DNA of 7,196 nt, taken from the NCBI GenBank assembly GCA_021163525.1, contig JAGGTX010000069.1, forward strand, positions 1 through 7,196, in the 5' to 3' direction. Within the stretch, counting starts at the first letter, position 1, and each line of letters begins with the position of its first letter. Both the position numbers and the translations under genes were made by a program. The notes under the pieces are model-generated. The model was not told the origin of the DNA. It did not search any database and saw only the letters and a list, made by a program, of their open reading frames with translations. Source of the stretch: Caldifarciminota bacterium (GTDB lineage Bacteria; Hydrothermota; UBA3072; B12-G15). Below are positions 1 through 5,599 of the stretch, one piece after another.

Positions 1-58
1 CAAAAAATACCTTTCCTCTTTTTGCTTCTGGTTTTAAGTCATTTATGTTTATTTTCAT
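1..58 (-). CDS. N-terminal fragment of an unrecognised protein, cut by the window edge
   Basis: Reading leftward from an ATG at 58-56, 19 codons stay open to the window edge and begin MKININDLKPEAKRGKVFF. An AGGAGG Shine-Dalgarno sits at 74-69, ten bases before the ATG, which is slightly long but workable. The basic, hydrophilic N-terminus shows no signal peptide, so a cytoplasmic protein is likely. I do not recognise the family from so few residues. The gene is oriented like the receptor gene upstream of it, but 188 bases separate them and promoter-like sites lie in that gap, so it probably has its own transcript. Confidence 0.55.
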   Translation of the reverse strand, partial: MKININDLKPEAKRGKVFF

Positions 59-114
59 CTTTTTCTATCCTCCTATTCTATTTAACAGCAAATACTTCCA
101 TTTCTGCCTGAGTT

Positions 115-144
115 TTTATATCAATATTGCTCATGCAATTACAA
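115..144 (-). promoter_or_regulatory. Putative promoter with an operator-like palindrome in its spacer
   Basis: On the minus strand TTGTAA (144-139) and TATAAA (120-115) are separated by 18 bases. The spacer overlaps a perfect inverted repeat, ATTGC-TCAT-GCAAT (126-139), where a repressor or activator dimer could bind. Transcription would start near 108, leaving about 50 bases of leader before the ATG at 58. The -35 match is only moderate, so this is an inference from pattern and position. Confidence 0.35.
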
Positions 145-196
145 TCTGTTTTCTTCCTTTCTCAAAAGATCATTTTTCTATTTCTTTATTAAGCAG

Positions 197-224
197 AACA
201 TACCAGAGGAAAACAGAAAGTCAA
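197..224 (-). promoter_or_regulatory. Possible second, upstream promoter for the left-edge gene
   Basis: Minus-strand TTGACT (224-219), a 16-base spacer and TATGTT (202-197) give a 5/6 and 4/6 match to the sigma-70 consensus, just after the stop codon of the receptor gene. If active it would give a leader of about 130 bases. No convincing terminator is visible between the receptor stop at 247 and this site. Confidence 0.25.
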
Positions 225-246
225 GTTGTTCATACCCTCACACACT

Positions 247-2418
247 CTAAAACTCTATCTTGCATCCACCTATGGGCATGAAGCCCCACTGGTACGCTGT
301 TTTTATCGTTTTATCAGTATCATCCCAGTAATAGTCCCTTATATTCTTCCTTCCGTATAAATTATCTACCTCAAAATACCATACAACTGAATAGTGTTTT
401 TTAAACTCCCTTCTCTCAATCCTGATATCAAGCCTGTGGTATGGTGGATAGGTCTCCATACGGGAGTAATCACGAACAGTATACCCCTGTGTAGCAGAGG
501 CAAGGGAATCAATCGGGAAGTACTTCCTTCCACATGCAAATCCAAACCTGATACCAATCTCAAAATTCTTGATGGGTGTTAAACCTGCTTCAAAATCAAG
601 GGTATGTGGCACTTCATAAACAGATGGATATGTTTTCCCATCAAGGGGGATAAACCCTGTTTTTATGTATGAGTACGAGAGAATAAAATGGTTTCCATGT
701 GTGAATTTCTTCTGGATAACCAGGTCCATACCATGGGCTGAACCCTTCCCCTGAGAGGAAAGGGGATGAAAGTTTATAAATCCCTCATATGATGCACCCT
801 CATTTGCAAGAATCCTTGTTGAATCAATGGTGTCAACAGGATAGTTCCTGTAATGTTTTGTGTAGGCCTCTATCTTTAACTTCAAATCCTCTTTTATTAA
901 ATGTTCAATCCCTCCAACAAACTGGATGCACTTGATGTCCTCAAGTTTCTCACCCCCTATGTTTGATGTGAGCCATACAGGCTGGGGATGCTGGGAGTAA
1001 AGTCCTGCTGAAAGGTTCAGGTATGTTACAGGGGTCATCTCCCATGAGAAGGAGCACCTTGGTGATATGGAGGACTTCTCTGTAATATCAAGGTAGTCAA
1101 ACCTGATCCCTGTATTCAATGCCCACCTTCCCTTTTTCATGTTTGACTGAAGAAATAATGAACCCGACCAGGTTGTGGTATCACTATCTATGTCCACTTC
1201 ATTCCTGACATATACCCTGTGTCTGAAATTGAGTATTGATGGCTCAAATCCCACAGTAAGTTTAAACTTATCAAAACTATTCTCCCATTCTGCATGCATT
1301 GTATTTCTAACTTCATAAGACCTGTTAAAGTAAACAAGGGTGTCCCTCTTTTCTGTATCAATATGATAATTATTCCGCGTCCTGTAAAGGTAAAGAGAGA
1401 GCACACCATTTCCAATTCCCCATCTGGAAGATACTCCACCTGCATATTGATAAGACCTGGTCCATATATCAAAGGCACCCTCCCCTGAACCAAAACCTGT
1501 TATGTTTATCCAGCTGTCTGAATCAATCCCCACAAGGTCAATCCTTCCATTGGAGAATGGCAGGGTTAGTTTACCCTGAATATCCCAGTACTCAGGAACA
1601 CCTTCAAGGTCAAAGACACCCATCTTCTCCAGGAGGAAAAGATAACTCCTCCTTCCAGAGAACATATATCCAGCATCACCGATTGTGCCGTCAAGTATCA
1701 TACCCGCCCCTGCCATAGAGAGGTCAAAGGTGTAAATTCTGGCACCTGAAGTTCCATTCCTCCATTTTACATCAATTACTGAAGAGAGGGCGTCCCCGAA
1801 TTTTGCGGGGAATCCACCTGTAAGAACATCCAGTTCCTTAACAAAGTATGACTGGAGGAAACCTATGGGACCCCCTCCACTTCCAGGCGATGAAAAATGG
1901 TTTGGATTTGGTATCCTCATTCCATCCACATAAAACCCATTCTCCAGTGGAGACCCTCCCCTTACAACAAGGTCGTTCCTGTCATCTGATGGAGCAGTTA
2001 CACCCGGAAAGAGATGGGTTATCCTTGATATATCCTCTGATGCACCCGTTGTTCTCCTTATCTCTTCATATGAGAGAACAAAACTCCCTGCAGGATTATC
2101 TGTTTCCCTCACAAAGTAGTCATCTACTATTGTGGCACCTCCAAGGTTCAATGCCTCTTCTTCAAGGTAAACCTCAAGAACTGCTGGCCTCTTTCCTGTT
2201 ACCACCACATCTGTTATAACCTTTCTCCTGTAGCCTATAAAGCTTACCACAACCGTGTAAACACCAGGTGAAACATCCTTTATCTCAAACCAACCATCCT
2301 GGTCTGTTGCAGCACCAAGTTCTGTTCCCTGGATAAAAACATTCGCTCCAGGGATTGGCTCTCCCTCACTATCAAATACCCTTCCTGAAATCAAACTGGC
2401 AATGATTAAGAGTATCAT
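247..2418 (-). CDS. TonB-dependent outer-membrane receptor with N-terminal carboxypeptidase-regulatory-like domain
   Basis: A 723-residue outer-membrane channel protein of the TonB-dependent receptor superfamily, which imports large or scarce ligands using energy passed from the inner membrane by TonB-ExbBD. A very short hydrophobic start (residues 1-11) serves as the likely export signal. Residues about 12-88 form a CarboxypepD_reg-like beta-sandwich (GxVxDxxGxPIPGANV, then TDxDGxFxI, then GxYxVxxSxxGY). Residues about 108-220 are the plug, with the typical VRGG (152-155) and YVDGxRIPNPNHF (163-175). The remainder alternates aromatic strands and loops, as expected for a 22-strand barrel, and ends in a C-terminal Phe typical of outer-membrane barrels. 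AGGAGGTG at 2430-2423 fixes the start. It is shorter than SusC-type receptors (about 1000 residues) and no SusD-like partner is nearby, so a glycan role is not supported; the ligand is unknown. Confidence 0.93.
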   Translation of the reverse strand: MILLIIASLISGRVFDSEGEPIPGANVFIQGTELGAATDQDGWFEIKDVSPGVYTVVVSFIGYRRKVITDVVVTGKRPAVLEVYLEEEALNLGGATIVDDYFVRETDNPAGSFVLSYEEIRRTTGASEDISRITHLFPGVTAPSDDRNDLVVRGGSPLENGFYVDGMRIPNPNHFSSPGSGGGPIGFLQSYFVKELDVLTGGFPAKFGDALSSVIDVKWRNGTSGARIYTFDLSMAGAGMILDGTIGDAGYMFSGRRSYLFLLEKMGVFDLEGVPEYWDIQGKLTLPFSNGRIDLVGIDSDSWINITGFGSGEGAFDIWTRSYQYAGGVSSRWGIGNGVLSLYLYRTRNNYHIDTEKRDTLVYFNRSYEVRNTMHAEWENSFDKFKLTVGFEPSILNFRHRVYVRNEVDIDSDTTTWSGSLFLQSNMKKGRWALNTGIRFDYLDITEKSSISPRCSFSWEMTPVTYLNLSAGLYSQHPQPVWLTSNIGGEKLEDIKCIQFVGGIEHLIKEDLKLKIEAYTKHYRNYPVDTIDSTRILANEGASYEGFINFHPLSSQGKGSAHGMDLVIQKKFTHGNHFILSYSYIKTGFIPLDGKTYPSVYEVPHTLDFEAGLTPIKNFEIGIRFGFACGRKYFPIDSLASATQGYTVRDYSRMETYPPYHRLDIRIERREFKKHYSVVWYFEVDNLYGRKNIRDYYWDDTDKTIKTAYQWGFMPIGGCKIEF

Positions 2419-2445
2419 ATTTCACCTCCTTTAAATTTGGATAAA

Positions 2446-2472
2446 TTTATATTCAATCCCTTAAAAAGGCAA
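2446..2472 (-). promoter_or_regulatory. Putative promoter of the TonB-dependent receptor gene
   Basis: Minus-strand TTGCCT (2472-2467) and TATAAA (2451-2446) are separated by 15 bases; TAAATT two bases further on is an alternative -10 with a 17-base spacer. Transcription would start near 2440, giving a leader of about 20 bases that includes the ribosome binding site. The match is moderate. Confidence 0.3.
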
Positions 2473-2554
2473 CCTCTTTTTTACCTGCCCATTGCCTCAT
2501 AATTATTTCTATACGAAAGGCTCTTAATTAGTTTTATGGTCATGTCAACAATCC

Positions 2555-2583
2555 TTGACTTTGTGAATCTTCTTTTGTATAAA
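2555..2583 (+). promoter_or_regulatory. Strong-looking plus-strand promoter, distal to the small cysteine-motif gene
   Basis: TTGACT (2555-2560), a 17-base spacer and TATAAA (2578-2583) match the sigma-70 consensus 5/6 and 5/6 with ideal spacing. It points at the gene starting at 2808, so a transcript would have a leader of about 220 bases, or it could make a short RNA ending at the hairpin plus TTTT at 2679-2698. It lies inside the antisense remnant frame, so a chance match is possible. Confidence 0.35.
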
Positions 2584-2652
2584 CCATTACTAATTCCCCC
2601 TTTCCGTTTCTGAATATCCAAAAGTTCGATTTTTTTGAGGCATAGCGACCCC

Positions 2653-2694
2653 TTGACAACCGAGAAATTATGATTAATGTTAGGAAAACCTAAC
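2653..2694 (+). promoter_or_regulatory. TTGACA -35 element followed by a perfect palindrome (putative operator)
   Basis: A perfect TTGACA (2653-2658) is followed, where the -10 and start site would lie, by GTTAGG-AAAA-CCTAAC (2679-2694), an exact inverted repeat with 6-base arms. The best-spaced -10 (AATGTT, 2676-2681) is poor, as is common in regulated promoters. The TTAGG/CCTAA half-sites recall those of DtxR-family metal regulators, but the spacing differs, so the regulator is not assigned. The palindrome followed by TTTT (2695-2698) could instead act as a weak RNA terminator for a transcript from the promoter at 2555. It is the nearest control site to the gene at 2808. Confidence 0.4.
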
Positions 2695-2807
2695 TTTTGA
2701 AGGAATAAAACTGAAAGATGGCTTGAATAGGTTCTGGGTGTTTTATGGTTTAGAAAGGATGCTGGTAAATGCTAAAAAACATCTTAAAATATGAAACGGA
2801 GGTGATT

Positions 2808-3020
2808 ATGTTTAATCAAGGATTTGGGCAAGGCAGAGGTGGGGGGCGAGGTCTTGGTAGGTGTGGTGGAGGTTATGGCCCTGTAGGGACCTGCATCTGT
2901 CCCAAGTGTGGATATAGGGTACCTCATCAACGAGGCATACCCTGCCCTGAGTTGAAATGCCCACATTGTAATGTTCCACTTGTAAGGGAACAACTGTTGA
3001 AGGATAGAAGAAAAAGGTAA
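2808..3020 (+). CDS. Small glycine-rich protein with a CxCPxCG...CPxC metal-binding motif
   Basis: A 70-residue protein of unknown function. Residues 1-28 are a flexible Gly/Arg-rich tail (GQGRGGGRGLGR). Residues 29-54 carry CxCPxCGYxxPHQxGxPC and then CPxC, with cysteines 29, 31, 34, 46, 51 and 54; C31/C34 and C51/C54 make a zinc-ribbon-like or rubredoxin-like pair set, while C29 and C46 could allow an iron-sulfur site instead. The end is basic (KDRRKR). Similar small proteins with a Gly/Arg head and a 'CPKCGYxVPHQxGxPC' core are, to my recollection, common in anaerobic bacteria and archaea, often near iron-sulfur or nitrogenase-cofactor-like genes, but none is visible here. The start at 2808 is chosen over the in-frame ATG at 2769 because GGAGGTGAT at 2798-2806 precedes it. 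It stands alone on this strand and likely has its own promoter. Confidence 0.85.
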   Translation: MFNQGFGQGRGGGRGLGRCGGGYGPVGTCICPKCGYRVPHQRGIPCPELKCPHCNVPLVREQLLKDRRKR

Positions 3021-3047
3021 AACTTTCTTTTTACTCAGTAGGAATCT

Positions 3048-3077
3048 AAAAAAGCATCCCTTGTTTATGGAAAGGAT
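3048..3077 (-). terminator. Weak candidate terminator downstream of tRNA-Asn
   Basis: Read on the minus strand, ATCCTT and AAGGGAT (3077-3072 and 3062-3056) can pair with one bulged G, and a run of six T follows two bases later (3053-3048). It would end transcripts coming from the tRNA and perhaps from the cluster upstream. The stem is short and imperfect. Confidence 0.3.
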
Positions 3078-3085
3078 TATCTGAA

Positions 3086-3105
3086 TTCTGGAAGGAAAGC
3101 CAGAA
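3086..3105. repeat. Short perfect inverted repeat between convergent genes
   Basis: TTCTGG (3086-3091) and CCAGAA (3100-3105) flank an 8-base loop. It lies 25 bases beyond the tRNA 3' end and 65 bases beyond the stop of the plus-strand gene. Neither strand has a T run directly after it, so it may be a minor hairpin or a 3'-processing structure rather than a terminator. Confidence 0.3.
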
Positions 3106-3130
3106 CACTTAATGGTTGGCTAAAATAAGA

Positions 3131-3206
3131 TGGCTCCAGCGGCAGGACTCGAACCTGCGACCACCTGATTAACAGTCAGGCGCTCTACCAGCTGAGCTAC
3201 GCTGGA
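3131..3206 (-). tRNA. tRNA-Asn (anticodon GTT)
   Basis: The 76-base minus-strand sequence folds as a standard cloverleaf: a perfect 7-bp acceptor stem (TCCAGCG/CGCTGGA), a D arm containing AGCTCAGCTGGTAGAGC, an anticodon stem CCTGA/TCAGG around the loop CTGTTAA, and the T arm with GTTCGAGTC. Loop positions 34-36 are GTT, which reads Asn codons AAC/AAU. The discriminator base is G and the 3' CCA is encoded in the DNA (3133-3131). It lies 40 bases after the NYN gene on the same strand, and no terminator is visible between them. Confidence 0.97.
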
Positions 3207-3218
3207 ACTCTCAGGATA

Positions 3219-3246
3219 AAATTATCAATTTCTCTTCTTTTGTCAA
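3219..3246 (-). promoter_or_regulatory. Putative tRNA-Asn promoter abutting the NYN stop codon
   Basis: A perfect minus-strand TTGACA (3246-3241) starts one base after the NYN stop codon (3249-3247). The -10 would be TAATTT (3224-3219, 16-base spacer) or GATAAT (3226-3221, better match but 14-base spacer). Either puts the start a few bases before the mature tRNA 5' end at 3206, which is a normal arrangement for tRNA genes. Confidence 0.45.
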
Positions 3247-3744
3247 CTACTTCAGGACTATCCCCTCTATCTCATCCAGGTTCTCAAACTCGTCCGCTGC
3301 CCTTATAATCTCAATAGCAGTGGGTCCCCTTCCAGGACCTATGATGAGAACCCTTATCCCCTTCCTGCTCACAAAGTTTATCAGTGGAAGGAAGTCACTA
3401 TCACCTGTAACAAGCACAATCTCATCAAGGTTATCCATCATTGAAAGAATCTCAAGGGTTATTTCAAGGTCCATATTTGCCTTAATACTTCCATCAGGCC
3501 TCTCCTTTGCCATTTTTCCAAGAACTCTGTAACCCATAAGGGAAATGGCATCAACAAGTTTTAATCTTCTGTCGTCCTCTTTTCTGTAGGGAATAAATGC
3601 AACGAACTTAATAATTTCAGCATCCTTCATTTTGTAGCGGTTCAGGAGGTATGATTTGAGTCTGTCATACCTGACCTCAGCACCCTGCTTCTCAAAGACC
3701 TCCTGAATGTTCTGAACATCAATAAAAACCCCTACCCTTTTCAT
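3247..3744 (-). CDS. NYN-domain (LabA/DUF88-type) putative ribonuclease
   Basis: A 165-residue single-domain protein of the NYN family (COG1432 type), a PIN-like fold whose characterised members cut RNA with a metal ion. The acidic site residues are visible: D9 and N12 in FIDVQN, D92 in KANMDLEI, and D115/D117 in VTGDSDFLPLI. After the last motif come a predicted strand (IRVLIIG) and an acidic C-terminus. No signal peptide or membrane segment is present, so it acts in the cytoplasm. AGGAGGTAAG just before the ATG fixes the start. It begins 19 bases after the protease stop and so is probably co-transcribed with the protease and propeller genes, though its function has no evident link to theirs. 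The RNA substrate is unknown. Confidence 0.9.
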   Translation of the reverse strand: MKRVGVFIDVQNIQEVFEKQGAEVRYDRLKSYLLNRYKMKDAEIIKFVAFIPYRKEDDRRLKLVDAISLMGYRVLGKMAKERPDGSIKANMDLEITLEILSMMDNLDEIVLVTGDSDFLPLINFVSRKGIRVLIIGPGRGPTAIEIIRAADEFENLDEIEGIVLK

Positions 3745-3763
3745 CTTACCTCCTATTTTTGGG

Positions 3764-5557
3764 TTATTTCAACACAAATATCCTGCTTCTCAATCGTGTA
3801 AAACCTGTGTTAATTATTATCGTATAAACACCAGGACGCAAGTCCCCTGGAACCCATTTTATATAATTTCTTCCAGCAAGTGTAACACCTACATCCCTAT
3901 AATACACCTGTTTTCCACCTGAGTCATACACTTTCAATTGAACATAGTCATTGTTATCAAGAACAAATGGTATGGTTATTACAGTATTTTCATTAACCCT
4001 AAATGGGTTAGGATATACAGGAAGAATATAGTTCTTCTCTTTATAAACAACCTCGGGTTTGCCCAGAAAATTCAACGCAGATAAGGCATTGGGGACTCCA
4101 TAACCCACATAGTAGTTAGGCGAAGCGTGCCTGGAAGCCGTTGAAGTAAGGGCAAGCCTTATGGTATCTGGATTGCCTTTGAGTGATGGGAAGGCTTCAA
4201 GAAGAAGGGCGGCAATCCCTGCAACATAGGGGGTTGAAAAGGATGTTCCACCCCCTGAAATATAATGAGGAATGGAAAGGGTATCCCCTCCTGGAAGGTT
4301 CAGAAATTCTGTTCGCCATTCAGGATTAACAACCTGGGCATAGAATGGGGCTGCAAGGTCTGGTTTTTTCGCAGTATGCACACTATCTGGTGTGAAAGCC
4401 GCAGCTTCACTGCACCACACCCACTCTGTATCACCGGTGATTGAATCAATCTCCATCTCAACTCCACCAATGGATAGAACATGTTCACCATCTGCAGGTG
4501 CAACAATGGAACTTTCAGGTGCACCCCCAGAAACATTCCCCATGGCATTCACGACAATCACACCCCTTGCATATGCACTCTCAGCAGCAATGGTGATGGG
4601 TGCTGTCTTGCCATCCATATCAGCATAGGAATACCCTGTGGTGTCCTGAAAATCCCTGTAACCAACAGAACTGGAAACAACATCAACACCAAGGGATTCA
4701 GCCCACTCCATCGCACGAATCCAGTTGTCCTCTTCAACCTTCACCTCAACCTGATTACCCTCTCTGTCATAAACCTGTTCTGTCTTGGCAAGGATGTAAT
4801 CCGCACCAAAGGCAACACCTATGAAATTTCCTGCAGCATAACCTGCAAGTATGGAGAGCACCATGGTTCCATGGTCTGTCTGGCAGCAGAATGGTGCATA
4901 ACAGACTGGATAGGTGTCTTCCCTGTAATCCTCTCCCTGTTCGTATGATACAATTGTGTCAGGAACGATAATTGTATCACCGTCCTGGACAATGGTATCT
5001 GGAAAGACAAAATCTGCCTTTGCAATCACATGTATCATATCAAGTGCCTCGTGTGCACCCTCACCATACTCAAAACCTGTATCAAAAATACCTATCCTTA
5101 CACCCTTCCCCGAATATCCAAGGTTGTGAAGCTTGTCAATGTTCATGAGCTTTATGTTGGTCTCCTGCTTCCCGTAAGAAAGGGTTTTGGGTATGCGCGG
5201 GAAACTACCACCTATGGTGGCAACCCTTTTCACCTCTCTCACAAAGGGAAGTTTTTTAATTCTGTTCACCATATCCTCTGGTAAAAGTCCAGAAACACCA
5301 TTAAGCCATCTTGACACATACCTTGGTTTGAAACCCAGTTTTTTCAGGGAATCTATATATGGAGGATAAACAGGAAGGTCCCCTCTGTCAGCAGGTTTTC
5401 CCATTGCCTTCATCCTTCTCTCAATTGTTATGGAGGGATAAAGACTAACGACCCTCTCAATCTGCGCTGAGATATTTCCCTTCTGATTACCCTTGTCTGT
5501 GAAGAAGACCCAGTATCTACCATTATAGACCGTTGACAGCATCATAATGATTAACAT
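3764..5557 (-). CDS. Secreted subtilisin-like (S8) serine protease with C-terminal Por/T9SS-type sorting domain
   Basis: A 597-residue protease. Residues 1-12 are a short hydrophobic export signal. Residues about 14-125 (beginning RYWVFFTDKG and including SRWLNGVSGLLP) look like the propeptide region seen in many FCB-group S8 enzymes. The catalytic triad is intact: D159 in IFDTG, H229 in TDHGT and S439 in GTSFSTP, with N341 (NAMGN) as the oxyanion residue. An insert of about 50 residues between D159 and H229 carries C219, C224 and C225. Residues about 513-597 start with YPNPF and form a beta-rich domain ending KWVPGDLRPGVYTIII...RIFVLK, the pattern of type A sorting domains that in Bacteroidota direct type IX secretion. 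GGAGGT lies four bases before the ATG; the later Met codons would be too far from it. It lies 42 bases after the propeller gene and 19 before the NYN gene. Confidence 0.93.
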   Translation of the reverse strand: MLIIMMLSTVYNGRYWVFFTDKGNQKGNISAQIERVVSLYPSITIERRMKAMGKPADRGDLPVYPPYIDSLKKLGFKPRYVSRWLNGVSGLLPEDMVNRIKKLPFVREVKRVATIGGSFPRIPKTLSYGKQETNIKLMNIDKLHNLGYSGKGVRIGIFDTGFEYGEGAHEALDMIHVIAKADFVFPDTIVQDGDTIIVPDTIVSYEQGEDYREDTYPVCYAPFCCQTDHGTMVLSILAGYAAGNFIGVAFGADYILAKTEQVYDREGNQVEVKVEEDNWIRAMEWAESLGVDVVSSSVGYRDFQDTTGYSYADMDGKTAPITIAAESAYARGVIVVNAMGNVSGGAPESSIVAPADGEHVLSIGGVEMEIDSITGDTEWVWCSEAAAFTPDSVHTAKKPDLAAPFYAQVVNPEWRTEFLNLPGGDTLSIPHYISGGGTSFSTPYVAGIAALLLEAFPSLKGNPDTIRLALTSTASRHASPNYYVGYGVPNALSALNFLGKPEVVYKEKNYILPVYPNPFRVNENTVITIPFVLDNNDYVQLKVYDSGGKQVYYRDVGVTLAGRNYIKWVPGDLRPGVYTIIINTGFTRLRSRIFVLK

Positions 5558-5599
5558 CTCACCTCCGTTTTTTTAATGGTAAATTATTATCCATCCAAG

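Larger units (their letters stand above)
2481..2771 (-). pseudogene. 96-codon stop-free frame without a start; possible transposase remnant
   Basis: Between the stop triplets at 2772-2774 and 2481-2483 the minus frame is open for 96 codons in AT-rich intergenic DNA, yet its only internal ATGs are near the end and none has a ribosome binding site. The last part reads KRRFTKSRIVDM, then TIKLIKSLSYRNNYEAMGR, followed by TAA. A basic stretch followed by LSYRxxxEAMG resembles the helix-turn-helix segment found near the N-terminus of some insertion-sequence transposases ('LSYRxVxEILG'). The earlier part of the frame is less protein-like and may be chance. No terminal inverted repeats or target duplications were found. 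It occupies most of the 389-base gap 2419-2807. Alternatives are a decayed gene of another kind or pure chance. Confidence 0.33.

Noticed and set aside
90..110. Mini-frame MEVFAVK in the leader of the left-edge gene
   Set aside because: It has no real Shine-Dalgarno and no hairpin, unlike the five-codon frame before the ABC gene; best treated as chance.
45..281. 78-codon plus-strand open frame rich in Phe, Ile and Ser
   Set aside because: It has no ribosome binding site, runs antisense into the receptor's 3' end, and its composition follows from the AT-rich reverse strand of a promoter region.
1848..2219. 123-codon plus-strand open frame
   Set aside because: It lies fully antisense to the plug-domain coding part of the receptor gene, has no ribosome binding site and no recognisable motif.
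2760..2795. Short frame MLVNAKKHLKI before the cysteine-motif gene
   Set aside because: The AAAGG before it is only a base or two from the ATG, so initiation is unlikely, and no structure links it to the gene at 2808.
4481..4948. 155-codon plus-strand open frame opposite the protease gene
   Set aside because: It is the reverse of the catalytic domain, whose motifs are intact; Cys-rich, low-complexity composition and lack of a start signal mark it as a shadow.
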